64,000 bases of DNA from Neopestalotiopsis rosae (GCA_023078685.1 JALGAS010000004.1:2728001-2792000); one strand, 5' to 3'; shown: positions 1 through 11,368, counted from the stretch's first letter. Numbers and translations: made by a program. The notes: a model not told the origin generated them from the letters alone.

Positions 1-2608
1 CCATACAGTATTTCAGGCTTGTAGCGCTTTCATCAAAGACCACAATAGGCAGTATGTACATACCATGGAAGAGAACACAGTAACTCCGTATTATGTAGTA
101 TGTGGCCCTGGTTTGAGGGTGGTATCACACCCAAATCGTGTGTTCTGTCCTCCGGAGCTCGTCAAAGTCCCTGCAGAGCTCGTCCAGATTTTCAACGCTG
201 GCAACAAATCAGAGAATCCGATTGAGGATGCCTCACAAATTGGAAACACTAGCGCGGTATGCAGGTGTGGTGGTCCGTTCTTACTCTACCCTGGTCTCGC
301 ATCATCCCCCGTCCCAGCTCCCAGCTCCCCGCTCCACCTCCCCCCTCCAACCCCACTTGGTAACCACTGTCATCAGTCCACTTGCCTTCCAGCTCCGGCT
401 CCAGGCCAGTCTGCTACAATCATTACACGCGATTTTCTGTAGGCAGCTGGCTCGGCTGGTAGGTGTGATGCCATGAAAGGCCTGTCTGGACTGGCAGTGG
501 CTGACCTGTGCTCCAAAGTCTATCGTGATGTGTGGATTCGTTCTGCAATCCACGATGGTTGCTCGATCACGCATTACCACTAATGTCAATACGATGGGGG
601 CCATTTGGAGGAGTACCGGCAAGTCAAATCAACTAAAAAGTCCTGCGGCCCCATACGTGCTACAACTATCACAAGTCGCAGCCCTATGTATCGCGAAATC
701 CCCAGAAATAAAACACCTTGGACGGCCGCTAGAAAAGAGGCTGGCGACTTCCATCTCTGCTGGCTGATTCTATTCTCACCGCCGGCCCGACTGCACCAAG
801 TGCATCAATCTCAATCGCCGGCGTGAGCTAGACCTTAGCCAGTATGCAAGGTACTACACATGCTACTAACTGAAGTGCCACCGCTTTCCGTGCTTGCTTG
901 CTGACATGCTATGTATTTACGGCTAGCGCCCGTTCTCGTGCTGCATCTTGACACAATACGAGGAGAGGCGGGGGAGGAGGAGGATCACTTCGCACCTACA
1001 TGAACAACGCGGTCGAGGCCTCAGAGCAAGGTCCATATGTTTGAGCTAAGAGAGACGCTGACGAAGAAGACTGTCGATCTCTTGTAAGCATACTGACAGC
1101 ACGAAGACACTGCGACTACGGGAGCACATCGTGAATCTCAGCACCATCAAGACGGGTTCAAATACAGAGCCGTCGACTTTAGCAGCTCAAAGTACGTGGT
1201 ACTACTTACACGCCAAACCACAAATCTCGGCCGTGACCAAACACCTCAGGTACAACTGAATGATTTGTACTACGGGGGAAAATGACTCGCTATTCTGATT
1301 CGGCAGATCTGGAATCGCAAAGACTACGTTTTCAAGCCCAAAGACGCCCTCTTTGCTGTCGAAACGTTTTCTGTTTCTTTTGAAGCTGATTGCTTAACAA
1401 GATCAGACGTTGAACAGAACGGGTGGACCTCTGTTGACCGTCCTCACACCAAATCCAACGTATTCTTCCAGATCCGGCATAACATTCCACCACTATGGGT
1501 GTACGCGTTTCTTCATTCCATTAATCCCGGCGGCAGCCGTTTTGACCCAGGACAATGGAACGCTGACAACTGCAAGGATCGCATCCCATCTCACTTGCCG
1601 ATGCGAATATGACAACATCTGCTGCAGGAAATCCTCTCGTTGTTCCCTTCGGCTCTACTATAGTAGGAGGTCGCACCTGGACCTCTGGTGTGCCGACCAG
1701 AAAATGTCACTTTGTCATTTTCCAATCCCGTTGAGTTTCTTGCTTCACCAGAATCGGTCTATTGCCTTTGCGCAGAGTTGAAACACAGCTTTGTCGCTAC
1801 ATCATCTAGTCTTGTAACCACCTGTAGTTCAGTTCTCAAATCCACAAGCGTCACGATAGGGCCGTTGCCTAGATTCTTCTTGTCTTCCGAGACCTTCAAT
1901 ATCCTCGCAAGCATAGACGGACAGATAATCATTTCCAGATATTCATCCGAGATGCAAATCTAAGAACAACCCCGCGAGGCTGTCTATTTTAATTCTGACC
2001 GGCGCAGGACCTGGACCTGAATGGGTTGGAACGTTCTCTCAAGATCGGGCCCGTTGTCGCGCACATACGACTTTTGCGACAGGAACAAGCCCAATCAGAA
2101 CACTTCAAACAATCCTGCCGGGATCCGAGAGAGCAACCCCGGGCCCCTGGTCCGCGACGAGTGGAGTCAAGTCTCTTTGCTTCAAGGAATGGCCCTTCCG
2201 AGCAAGCAATCACACTCGACCTTGAGGTGACTTGAGAGTCCATTCTGATCTGCCCTGGCGCAAACTTGTTTGAGCAGACTCTTTTGACAGCTCTTGTAGA
2301 TGAGATGACTGGCTGTGTCATGCTACTTACTCCCACTGCTCCAGCCTTTCCTCAGCAACAACCAATCATGAACAAAACTTCAAGAGACTTCTTGGCCAAA
2401 GATGCAGATTGATCCCATTACAGATGAGGTGAGATCCGACAAAGACGACCTCCATACAGCTGCGGAAGATATGCCCGTACATTGCACGTAATCCACCGTC
2501 GACCCTATATCTATATTAGAGTCGTCGTCATGTATAATCTCGCATCTGCACATCTTACGTTGGGGCCCCAAAAAGCTTTAACCCAACATGGATCGATAGC
2601 TCGACCTC
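1..2608. other. gene-poor stretch with possible remnants
   Basis: No convincing complete gene was found. Short frames on both strands between 65 and 830 and between 1989 and 2571 have no recognisable domain and overlap one another. The only part with gene-like character is a plus-strand frame running from about 1097 to 1251 and continuing after a plausible 57-base intron (1252-1308) to a stop at 1612. It is listed separately. Confidence 0.5.
1097..1612 (+). pseudogene. possible gene remnant or unrecognised exons
   Basis: An open frame from 1097 reaches a GT donor at 1252. A matching AG acceptor at 1307-1308 continues the same phase for about 100 codons to a TGA at 1610-1612. The joined peptide has a natural-looking composition (for example FKPKDALFAVETFSVSF and SINPGGSRFDPGQWN) but matches no family I recognise, and no initiator ATG could be assigned upstream. 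Downstream the other frames stay partly open to 1963, as expected of a decayed or frameshifted gene. It could also be chance. Confidence 0.25.
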
Positions 2609-2875
2609 TCATTGGATCTTTGTGCCCTCCCTGTGTCTCCTATACTTCTCGCGCCCTGCGCTGCTCATGGCGGCACCCGCGACGACGGTCGCCAGGCTCG
2701 TGCCCTTGAAAACCGTCTCGTACTGCTCCCACTTGATCGCGCTGGCATATGGCTGTCGATGGACACGGTAGAACATGATGGACGTGGTGGTCATGTAGCC
2801 ACAGACGAGGAAATGGTACTTGTAGCGGCCGAGGAAACTGGCGCCGAGGTCGGCAGTTGCCGACGAGCTCGACAT
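2609..2875 (-). CDS. small hypothetical membrane protein
   Basis: An intronless frame of 88 residues starts at an ATG that follows an in-frame ATG 17 codons upstream. The inner start was chosen because MSSSSATAD gives a compact Ser-rich N terminus. Residues around 17-35 and 55-72 are hydrophobic (HFLVCGYMTTTSIMF and TSLATVVAGAAM) and may form two membrane spans. The C terminus is strongly basic (GREKYRRHREG). The size and layout resemble small mitochondrial inner-membrane or ER proteins, but I recognise no family. An overlapping plus-strand frame of similar length lacks these features. Confidence 0.5.
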   Translation of the reverse strand: MSSSSATADLGASFLGRYKYHFLVCGYMTTTSIMFYRVHRQPYASAIKWEQYETVFKGTSLATVVAGAAMSSAGREKYRRHREGTKIQ

Positions 2876-3228
2876 GGTCGCAAAAATTTGGCACTTGATT
2901 ATGATGCCGTGTATGGAAGATATCACCGATAGTTTGCATACAATTGAACGTTTTGTTGTTGTCCGAGAAGTGAGAGGCTTTCTATTGGCTGCTAACAGGT
3001 GTTGGTGTTTTGGTATGTCAATTACGTCAGTATAATCGAGGTAACTAGCTATCCAGAGCCCACCTAGTTTGCAAGTTATGCGTGCCCATCTCCTCCAGAC
3101 AAACTCTTAATACTGTATACTATGTGCACTATAGTACATACTCATAATGTCCTCTTGTACCGTGAGAAGTATTTTTTTCAAACGCCTATAAGTATTCTTG
3201 ATCACCGGGGAAAAGTAAGTGATCATGC
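2876..3228. other. intergenic, nothing recognised
   Basis: AT-rich sequence between two minus-strand genes. It would hold the promoter of the small membrane protein and the 3' region of the disordered protein. No repeat or RNA gene was seen. Confidence 0.5.
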
Positions 3229-4086
3229 TTAGGAGGACTTCTTTGGCTTCCTCGCAAGAGCAAGTTTTCCGTTATGAAGCTTGACCACCTCACCGCCACC
3301 GACCTTGATGCCCTTCTTCTTTGCCCCCTTTTCCTTGCGCTTCTTCGTCTCGCCGCCGCCGCTTCTCTCCGATCGCGAGGCAGGAGTACGTCGCGGCGTG
3401 TTGCTCACCCTCCGAGAACTGGATCCCGTGGACAGTTCGTTGACGGCGCGTCCGATTGAGCGTCGGCGCTCGCCTCCTCTCCCTCCGTATGATGATCGGC
3501 GGGCAGGATAGTCCTGATGAGAAGGGATATGATGGCTTCCGTTTCCTCCTCGCGAGCCGGAGAATCTAGTAGACGCTGGTGAGTATTGCAATATGTCTGG
3601 TGGCGGCATGGACGACGGCGATGGCGTGTATTGTGCGTTTCGGCTGGTGCGGAATGGATGGCCCACTTGGCTGACGCTGTCGTACACCTCGACCGGCGGC
3701 TCGTTGGCCGTCAGCTCGGCCGAGAGGCGGAGCTGGGCTTCTAGGTTGGGCTCCCCGCGGTAAGTTTCTTCGTCCATGTTTTCCTCTTGGTATCTGCCCG
3801 GTGCGCTGCTGCCGCCTCGTGCGCTGCCATCGCGGCCGTGAGAGTGGATGGAGCTTGGAGGGCGAGAGTAGTGTGCGGAACTAGGTGGACGGGAATGGGC
3901 CGAGCCTGGACGGCGGGCGTGCACGGAGCTTGGGGGACGGGAGTGGACAGAGACTGTCGAGCGAGGGTGAGAGTGCTCAGAAGCCGAAGTGCGCGAGTGA
4001 GCAGAAGCAGAGTGACGAGACATGCCCGAGTTCCACTGCCAGGTCGGGCTATACTTGAAAGGAGAATCACGACTTGCATGAGACAT
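3229..4086 (-). CDS. disordered Ser/His/Arg/Pro-rich hypothetical protein
   Basis: A single 285-residue frame. The first third is built from imperfect repeats of the form (S/A)xHSRPPS, including SVHSRPPSS, SAHSRPPSS and SIHSHG. A Gly/Arg/Ser-rich middle follows (RGGERRRSIGR). The C-terminal 50 residues are very basic (KKRKEKGAKKKGIK) and look like a nuclear or nucleolar localisation region. No folded domain is apparent, although NLEAQLRLSAELTA at about residues 110-125 may be a short helix. The SR-like and RS-like dipeptides suggest phosphorylation and an RNA- or chromatin-associated role, but this is only an inference. The frame is long for such a biased composition, so it is probably real. 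Confidence 0.6.
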   Translation of the reverse strand: MSHASRDSPFKYSPTWQWNSGMSRHSASAHSRTSASEHSHPRSTVSVHSRPPSSVHARRPGSAHSRPPSSAHYSRPPSSIHSHGRDGSARGGSSAPGRYQEENMDEETYRGEPNLEAQLRLSAELTANEPPVEVYDSVSQVGHPFRTSRNAQYTPSPSSMPPPDILQYSPASTRFSGSRGGNGSHHIPSHQDYPARRSSYGGRGGERRRSIGRAVNELSTGSSSRRVSNTPRRTPASRSERSGGGETKKRKEKGAKKKGIKVGGGEVVKLHNGKLALARKPKKSS

Positions 4087-4852
4087 CTTGAAGTTGACAG
4101 ATGACAGACTCGAGGACAGGTCTCGAATCCCTTATTGACAGATTCTACAGATAAAGAACTTACCTGACGCCGAAGGCACCTTTATATTCAACCTGGAACA
4201 AGCACATATTCTGTCTTTGTTGATCCGACTCAAAGGAATCGGAATCGTGGCGAAATTTCGAGACGTGATATGTGGCGATACGGACAAGTGCATTGTTGAC
4301 AATAACCCTTGAGCTTATGATAAACGTGTGCGCCTTGGGTTGACCACGACATTGCAAGGTGTGATGCCAAGTCTCAAGGACAACATAGTTGGACTCATCG
4401 TCCGGTTTCAGTGCAAACGATGCAATCACCCAAGGCAATCAGGAGTTACGCAAGAGAAGTCTAGGAGGAAATTCAGTGCATATACCCCCTCACATGGCTT
4501 TGTCGTCAACGTTCAATCATATATCTTTGAATTTGCGTCTCCAAGGCGAATGAGGATTGCGTATAACTGGTCTTTTTGCGGTAGCTAGTAGGTTACGCAC
4601 TCTTGAGCCTCACTTTGCCTAGTTCAAGTTGGGATTCTGTACAAGAGCAGCGAGTTCGGATCTTCAATGCTTTTCGTGCTTGGTTTCCCCCCATGGAATC
4701 GAAAAGTATTGGTTGTGGGAAACACTTTAAATGGATCACTAAGATGAGTCGACTGACCATGATCATCCGAATGCAATCAAAGGTAGAGACTCATATTCAT
4801 CCAACAAACTAAAAACTCATTCCATGGCCGGTACTCAATACAGCAGGGTTAT
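4087..4852. other. intergenic, nothing recognised
   Basis: Short frames on both strands only. A TCTCGAATCC at about 4120 resembles a tRNA T-arm, but no acceptor or anticodon arm can be built around it. Confidence 0.5.
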
Positions 4853-5797
4853 CTAGCTCCAAGCAGTGTCAGTGCCCATGTTGATCTCGTCAACCTGCCA
4901 GGTCAGGCCGCCATCCGTGGTAGTGAAGCCAGACGAAGTCGCAACGTTGAGAGCAAGGTAGTCCTCGATGCTCTCGACAGCCGCGCTGAGAGTCAAAGTC
5001 ATGTTTGTCCAGCCTAGAGAGAAAGTCAAGTCTTAGCGATCCGAATCTTTGAGGTAAAAAAGCCATGCTGCGAAAATCGTCCATGACTTGTGCTTTTCTT
5101 TTAGAGGAACCAATGAGCGGGTTTAAACTTACTAAAGGCAGAGAGTGTACCGCAGTTGGCATCAGAGCACTCGTTGGCGCTGTAAATGACACCAGGCTGC
5201 ATACCAGAGGCTGGGAAAAATGTCAGTATTTCCTCATGATCAAACTTGATTCATGTGCACTTACAGTCGGACCTTTCAGAAACCAATTCACCATTGATCC
5301 AAATCTTCTGATCAATCAGATTGGTGCTAGAGTTGACAGCGACTAGATTCGCACAACTATTAGTCACACAATCACAAGTCTGAGGAAGGTGGAAATGCTT
5401 TACTCTCGAAATCAAGCGTGGCGTCCGTGGGCACCACAACATAATCCTCGCCCTCCTGGCCTGAAGGCGTATAGGTATTAGCAGCCGCACACCACTGATC
5501 CGCATCCGCAGCACAGCCACAGGACTCATTGTCGATACACCAGTTGAGCAGGGGCTGTACGAGGTTCTCATTGTCCTCGTCGTCGGACTGGGGCTGGACG
5601 CCGACCCAGACGGACAGCCAGAGGCTCGAGTCGGAGCTGTCAAAGCCCGTGGGCACGTCCGGCGCGGCCATGGAGTAGGTCGCCTTGGTGATGACCTGGC
5701 CGTCGGGAAAGGGTCCCAGGTAGAACGAGTTGCCAAACTCGGCCCGCGCCGACCCGGCGAGGTAGAGCGCGGCTGCTGGGGCGAGGTATCGATACAT
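4853..5797 (-). CDS. secreted hypothetical protein
   Basis: Four exons join in phase: 5797-5404, 5342-5265, 5210-5133 and 5013-4853, with donors GTAAAG, GTAAGT and GTAAGT and acceptors TAG, CAG and TAG. The product is about 236 residues. Residues 1-19 form a signal peptide (hydrophobic AAALYLAGSARA, cleavage probably after ARA). The mature protein is acidic and Cys-containing (NWCIDNESCGCAAD, NECSDANCG), with beta-strand-like segments such as SLWLSVWVGVQP and KIWINGELV. The C terminus ends GLTWQVDEINMGTDTAWS. The pattern of strands, Trp residues and cysteines suggests a secreted jelly-roll or lectin-like fold, but no catalytic motif was recognised. An extracellular or cell-wall role is inferred from the signal peptide alone. 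Confidence 0.75.
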
Positions 5798-6483
5798 GAT
5801 GGCGGATCCTGCGCGTGTAGATATTTCCGTGCTCTAGCGAATGGAAGAATGTCTGAAAATAGAAAAGAAGAGAAATAAGCGCCGAGCAGAAATGAATGAC
5901 ATTGGTTGTAATTCAGGTCAAGAGTCTTGGCGCAGATTTGACGGAGACTATATATCACTTTGAGGAGACTCAACCACATCTATGGTCTCCATATTAAATC
6001 ACGTTGTCTGGCCCCTTTGCCCATGGCACCCGGGTCAACTCAAGTGGGCTGTTTGATGACGCTCTCGTAACTCAATTACTTTTTTTACGAATACGTTCTT
6101 TCTTTGCGGCTTTTTGGCACTTTGAATGAAACGACACTAGGCAGTTAATTGACAGCGTAGGGATTGGAAGGGATCGCGGCCTCCACCACAGGCGTTATTG
6201 GTGGGGTTTTGTGGCAATCATCTCGAGTTCCGAGCAACCAACGATAATCTACGATTCTACGTTGCAATAACGGCCATAGACCCACCGAGAACCCAAATGG
6301 AGTCAATATCAAGCATATATCCATGCCTCTCCGCAACGCGAATGCTGAACACATCATATCTGTCGCACAAGGTGTCGTCGTAATTTGAAACTTGCAGAGT
6401 GCCTGCTAGATCGAAGAGCGGTCGTTTGGGTCAATATGTAATACATATACTGGTTACATACACATTGATACAAGGCCCCCAAA
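5798..6483. other. intergenic, promoter of secreted protein
   Basis: Lies between two minus-strand genes. It holds the 5' region of the secreted protein and the 3' end of the amidohydrolase. No other feature was seen. Confidence 0.5.
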
Positions 6484-9327
6484 TTAGTTAATCAGAGTGA
6501 CAGTCGAGGAACCAGATCCGATAGCCTTGACCTGCGCGCCGACTTCCAGTGGACTGCCCTCGTAGATGACAAAGTCTCCAGCTGCCTCGGGAGCAGCCAG
6601 TCCGAGCATCTTGTACACATTGGTGCTGACCAAGTCCAAGGCATCCTTCTTTCCGATGCGCCCCTCTCCGTTGGTGTAGACGACGGCCGCCAGAGTCGCC
6701 ATGTCGCGGATCAACCAGTCCTCCTCTAGGCCGATCGCAGCGACGACACCGGCGTCAATCAGCTTGTCAATAGCGGTGCCGTTGGACAGCGGAGCGCCAG
6801 TCAAGGCTCTGCGCTGCTCCCAATTGTTGCGGTACGAGAACAGCGGCGAGAGGACGACGCCCACGTTGGCAGCGGCAATCTCGTCAGCAACCAGGTGAGA
6901 CTCTGCGCCTCCAATAATGACCAGCTTGATGGTCGATTCACTCGCCGACTCAATCTGCTTCTTCAGGTTCAACACACTGGCGATACCGTCGGCAGTGTGG
7001 ATGGTGATGGAGAGAGGAATCTCGCCATTAACGACCTTCCTCAGATAGGCCTCCTCCGTGAAAGCATCGGCAGCAGTGATGTTGGGAGCGTCCACAGCCT
7101 TGAGCAGCTTGTGACGCAGACTTCCTAGCGCAGCCGAGATGGATCCGCCAGAGCTCTTGGATGTATTGTCCAGAGTGTAGTGAACAGCAGCATCATCGGC
7201 AAAGATGGCGTCCTCCTCAAGTACGTGTAGCGCATTAGTCCGGAAGCCAACGCTGGTACCAAAGTGGCTGTCTTGCTCGGTGTACTTCGGAGCTGAAATC
7301 GCGCGTGTGACGCCATATCTGTGGGCAAAGTGCAACTTCTTTGAATCGAGACGGAGACCATCGACGCCGCGACTAAAGTTTTCGGTGCTTTGACCATTGT
7401 CCGTGTCCTTTTCCGAGTCGATGGCATTGAGGCCAATCATGGTGCCAAAAGCTACAAATGACTTGCTAATGTACCCATTCTTGAGATGAACGACCTTTGT
7501 GTCGGACTTTGTGGCGGCTTGCAGTTCATTGATACATAAGCCAATGCACTGAATCTTGCCCTGAGAAATGGCCACGGTGATATTCTCCACATCGAACTTG
7601 CCCTCTTGTGCATCGGACAGGAGCGACGTGGAAATGCCCGTGAAGACAACGTCGGAAACAGTGATTGGTTCCTCTGGAATGTCCACTGCGCCTCGAGGCG
7701 TACTGGACGGCTTGAGGAATGACTTGTTAAGCTCGACCGGGTTCTCAAACTGAGCAGTGCCGTCGATCCAAACCTGCACAGGAGCAGCGCCAAGGCTCAA
7801 CGGATCGCTGTCCCAAACGGCAATATCGGCGTCGAATCCAGGCTTAATCTTTCCAATGCGTTCACTCATTCCAAGGCGCTCAGCCGGAGCCGTCGTCACG
7901 CCAGCCAATGCTACGTGATAGGGGAGACCGTAGCCGTAAGCCTTGGCAGCTTCATTGAGCACGTGCTGGGCATTGATGACTGGATTATCGCTCACGTAGA
8001 TGGGTGTGAGCCCATTCTCGTAGAGGATTTTTCCAGCATACTCCGAGCCGATGTAAGACTCGGCCTTGTACCACATGTTATCGGCAAAGAGTGCCGATGC
8101 AGGCGGGCTTGGTCCCCAAGCGCGCTTCAGAATCTCGGGAACGAGGTAAGTCTGGTGAGCGTGGTGGAAGGCACGGACGGCGAACTTGAATTCATTGGTG
8201 TGGTCGACGAATGCCTCTAAATCCGGAATCGTGTAGCAGTGGGTGTTGATGTGAACTTGACCACGGAGTGCCGCACTCAAGGACTCCCACTTGATTTCTT
8301 GTGGTAAGTAGGTAGACATGGTGTGAACGCCATTCGCTTCAGCTTGCGCACACCAATCATCCTGAGCCCGGATGTTGTTGGCTGCTGTCTCGAAAGCATG
8401 ACGGAACTCCCAAGATTCACCCATTCTGCTGACTGGGCCCTGTGAACCCACTCGGCCGTATACCCGTTTGGCGTTCTCACCACAGGCCATCTTCATATAT
8501 CTCCAGTTGCGGTCAGGGTCCGCGAGCATGTCTGCAATGGAAGTCTCATTGCGGCCATCCGCCTTTCCGACGGCGTGTTTGATGACAAAAGCCTCGCCCC
8601 CGATATTGTTGCCGGATCCAGGCAAGATGAGACTGGTTGTGACGCCACCAGACTTGATAATCTGAATCTGATCATCAAGGGGGTTCAGTCCATCAATCGA
8701 TCTGACATAGGGAGTAATGTCCGAGGACATTTCATTGCCGTCCTGATTACCATTGAGTTCGGGAATACTGTAAACACCAGTGTGACTGTGCATGTCAATG
8801 ATGCCAGAGGTGAGCTTGCGGCCTTTTGCGTCCCACACGAGCACGTCGGATGCCAGCGAGCTCACATCCAGGTCCTTTCCAACCTTTTGGATGAGGCCGT
8901 ACTCGAGATAAACATCACTAGTCACCCACGAAAAGCCCTTGCCGGCACGGGCATCCTCTTCGCTGGTGCCTTTCTCGGGCTCGCCCACCCAGACGGTGGC
9001 GTTCTTGATGAGCGTGGGCTTGTGACCTTCGACATAGCGAGCATTGCGCTCGCGGCCCAGGCCAATCGGGTCCTGAGGCTTGGCCCGGAGCTTGGAGCAG
9101 ACGGCCAGGTCGGCCTCGAGCTTTGCAATAGACAGCGTCGTCGTGGCTCTGGAAGACGACGGCGATAGCTGTCTCCACTGGGCGTAGACGATGAAGCCGA
9201 GAGCGGCCAGCGCTAGGTACTTGAGCCCGCGCGAGCGGCGCAGTGGTCGTGGCCGGCGCTGGTGCCATTGCTGGCTCTCAACTGCGCTATAAGGCGGCAG
9301 CTCGCCCGATTCTTTTCCAGACCCCAT
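6484..9327 (-). CDS. membrane-anchored amidohydrolase with two tandem halves
   Basis: An intronless frame of 947 residues from the ATG at 9327. The longer frame starts 33 codons upstream with an unlikely N terminus. A basic cytosolic segment is followed by one hydrophobic span at about residues 36-50 (LKYLALAALGFIVYAQW), giving a type II membrane protein. The first half has the metal-dependent amidohydrolase signature: GIIDMHSHTG (HxH at about 179-181), a His in HINTHCYT, FHHAHQ and the late Asp in VSDNPV. The second half repeats the layout (DVVFTGISTSLL, then SKSFVAFG, ITIHTADG, GGAESH, AIGLEEDWL), but the HxH is replaced and most ligands are missing. Imidazolonepropionase-like amidohydrolases are the nearest family. 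The substrate is unknown. The second half is probably structural or regulatory. Confidence 0.85.
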   Translation of the reverse strand: MGSGKESGELPPYSAVESQQWHQRRPRPLRRSRGLKYLALAALGFIVYAQWRQLSPSSSRATTTLSIAKLEADLAVCSKLRAKPQDPIGLGRERNARYVEGHKPTLIKNATVWVGEPEKGTSEEDARAGKGFSWVTSDVYLEYGLIQKVGKDLDVSSLASDVLVWDAKGRKLTSGIIDMHSHTGVYSIPELNGNQDGNEMSSDITPYVRSIDGLNPLDDQIQIIKSGGVTTSLILPGSGNNIGGEAFVIKHAVGKADGRNETSIADMLADPDRNWRYMKMACGENAKRVYGRVGSQGPVSRMGESWEFRHAFETAANNIRAQDDWCAQAEANGVHTMSTYLPQEIKWESLSAALRGQVHINTHCYTIPDLEAFVDHTNEFKFAVRAFHHAHQTYLVPEILKRAWGPSPPASALFADNMWYKAESYIGSEYAGKILYENGLTPIYVSDNPVINAQHVLNEAAKAYGYGLPYHVALAGVTTAPAERLGMSERIGKIKPGFDADIAVWDSDPLSLGAAPVQVWIDGTAQFENPVELNKSFLKPSSTPRGAVDIPEEPITVSDVVFTGISTSLLSDAQEGKFDVENITVAISQGKIQCIGLCINELQAATKSDTKVVHLKNGYISKSFVAFGTMIGLNAIDSEKDTDNGQSTENFSRGVDGLRLDSKKLHFAHRYGVTRAISAPKYTEQDSHFGTSVGFRTNALHVLEEDAIFADDAAVHYTLDNTSKSSGGSISAALGSLRHKLLKAVDAPNITAADAFTEEAYLRKVVNGEIPLSITIHTADGIASVLNLKKQIESASESTIKLVIIGGAESHLVADEIAAANVGVVLSPLFSYRNNWEQRRALTGAPLSNGTAIDKLIDAGVVAAIGLEEDWLIRDMATLAAVVYTNGEGRIGKKDALDLVSTNVYKMLGLAAPEAAGDFVIYEGSPLEVGAQVKAIGSGSSTVTLIN

Positions 9328-10317
9328 ACTTCTCGTCCTTGGTGATGATGTTGAAGAGAGGTGAAAGGAATGAAAGAATCTCCAAATTATTGACTCAAAT
9401 TCAATAAATAAACCAAGCCTGGGCATGATCTCATGGCCGCTGAAGCTAATCTTGTCTTAGAAGGTGATAGCGACCCTTGAGGTGGGGTTTTCGGAGACAT
9501 CCTCCCTCGCTGCAGCCAGCCCCTCGATTAACATCAATCTGGGGTGCGATGGCGCAACATGGCCGCCTGCCTACATGCTATAATACAGGTCAATGCAACC
9601 CTTAATGAGGCTCAAATCAATTATTTGACCAACTACAGTCTTCCTCAGCTGCTGGGTATATCATCCTCTGTAGTCATCTACGTCACAGACTTTATTTACG
9701 CATCTCCCTCTTGGCTCATCAAGAAAGGCACTTTGATCTTGCGCGATCCATCACAACAGCGTCTCGGAGCCTACTCCCGAACCCTGGATCCGCCTATATC
9801 CACAGATAAGAGGCACGCCAGGTACTATACGTGATTAGTACTCTACTGACCATTGTAAGCCCGGTTGAGAGGATGATCGCTTTTCCGAAAAAATCGCATC
9901 ATCTGTCGGAGTACAGCAATGGCAAAGACATGCAATTTGGAGATGCTATGGCAGTATACTGCCGCCGGCCTCACTGCTGTCAATCCGCGCTCAAGACTTT
10001 ATGTCGCTGCTGGATTCCGTAAGCTGTCGGCTGCAGGCCATATCCGATATAATTATAATATAGTATGATTGCAAGTACTTCCTTTTCTACTTATAGAATT
10101 TTTCCTTTTTCTTTTTCTTTAACAAGAAAAAAAAAACACGAAAAGAATATGGTGATCATCGATACATAGGTATGTCTATGGATTGCTTGCAAGGTAATCC
10201 TAGTTAAGATTGCTACTCATTGACGCTACTGAGTATGACATTTGCAACTGCTGCACGTAGTGTTAAACTATGCTGATAGTCTCCCCGGCTGTGGGCTAAC
10301 ATTTCAACACTAAAAGA
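9328..10317. other. intergenic, nothing recognised
   Basis: Contains the amidohydrolase 5' region and an AT-rich, poly-T/poly-A tract near 10080-10135. No coding or RNA feature is supported. Confidence 0.5.
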
Positions 10318-11368
10318 CTATAGTGCAGCCTTGTTCTTGACCAAAAAGTCCTTCCATGAGGTCGGCTTCAGGTCCACCTTGGCGAGCAAGTCCAAAGACT
10401 CTTGCAAGCTCTTACCGGCGTAATAACCCGGCTCCTCAATGAACAAGTGGTTTTCCAACATTTCCTGGGCCATGGGTGCAGGGAGGAAGCTCTTGTACGT
10501 TTCAGCATCCAGCTGGACGAAGCGCGTCTTGCTCTGCGTCACCTCCTCGAATTCCGAAAGGATGCGAGTCGGGGTATAATAGTCTGCAGCAGCAAGGATT
10601 TGCTTTCCGAGAACTTGGTCACGGTTACGGAGGACTGCAACAGCATATTTTCCTGGGAGTACTTGTTAGAGGAACTATCCGTGGCAACATGGGGATCGAA
10701 TACTTGGAGAGCGTACCAATGTCAGACTCGGTATCGATGAGCGGGAACTTTGCCTTGTCGCTGACGGGATAAGCCAGGCTGTAGACGCCGTCCTCGCCCT
10801 TCTTGATCATCTGCAGCGCGGTAAAGTTGCTCATAAAGTATCCCGGGAGGATAAAGGTGCTGGGCACGTTCTTGGTGCGAATGTATCGCTCCACGTCCGC
10901 CTTCATATCAAAGTGCTCAACGTGCTTCAAGCGCCCGTTTGTCTCGTCCGTGACGTGCAGCAAGGACGAGAAGATGAGGTGCTGGACCCCGCTACTCTCT
11001 GCCACATCGGCAACGTTCTTGCCGTGGTTGAGCTCCTGGCTCGGGCCGCCAGACATGAAATCGGGAGTCGTGACCAGGAAAATGCTGTGGGATCCCTCGA
11101 GTGCTTGGGCAAGAGAGTCCTTGGAGCTCATGTCGGCCTATTTCACGGTCAATAATCATGTCATGGAGCACCAGGCTATGACGATTTTACTCACAGCGCG
11201 AACTTCGATGCCTTTCGAGGCAAGCGCTTTGGCAGCAGGCTTGGAAACATCGCGAGTGATTCCGCGAATGGAGAATTCCTTGGACAGAACACTATCGGCA
11301 AGCACCGCTCGAATGACGGAGCCGCCTTGGTTGCCAGTGGCGCCAAACACGGTCAAAATCTTGGACAT
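10318..11368 (-). CDS. NmrA-like NAD(P)-binding protein
   Basis: Three exons (11368-11195, 11137-10717, 10652-10318) join in phase with donors GTGAGT and GTACGC and acceptors TAG and CAG, giving 309 residues. The N terminus carries the Rossmann motif of the NmrA/HSCARG branch of atypical short-chain dehydrogenases (FGATGNQGGSV, residues 6-16). Next come RDVSKPAAKAL, the VTTPDF segment and HLIFSSLL, and PGYFMSNF in the middle. These proteins bind NAD(P) as redox sensors or act as isoflavone-reductase-type enzymes. They lack the classical Tyr-x3-Lys, and none is visible here. The start was chosen at MSKILTVFG, since the upstream in-frame ATG adds an unlikely leader. Its neighbours are an amidohydrolase and a divergently transcribed SDR. 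A role in a shared pathway is possible but unproven. Confidence 0.88.

Noticed and set aside
4110..4135. tRNA T-arm-like word
   Set aside because: No acceptor, D or anticodon arm can be folded around it.
8575..9168. 197-codon plus-strand frame
   Set aside because: Antisense to the amidohydrolase and without a recognisable domain.
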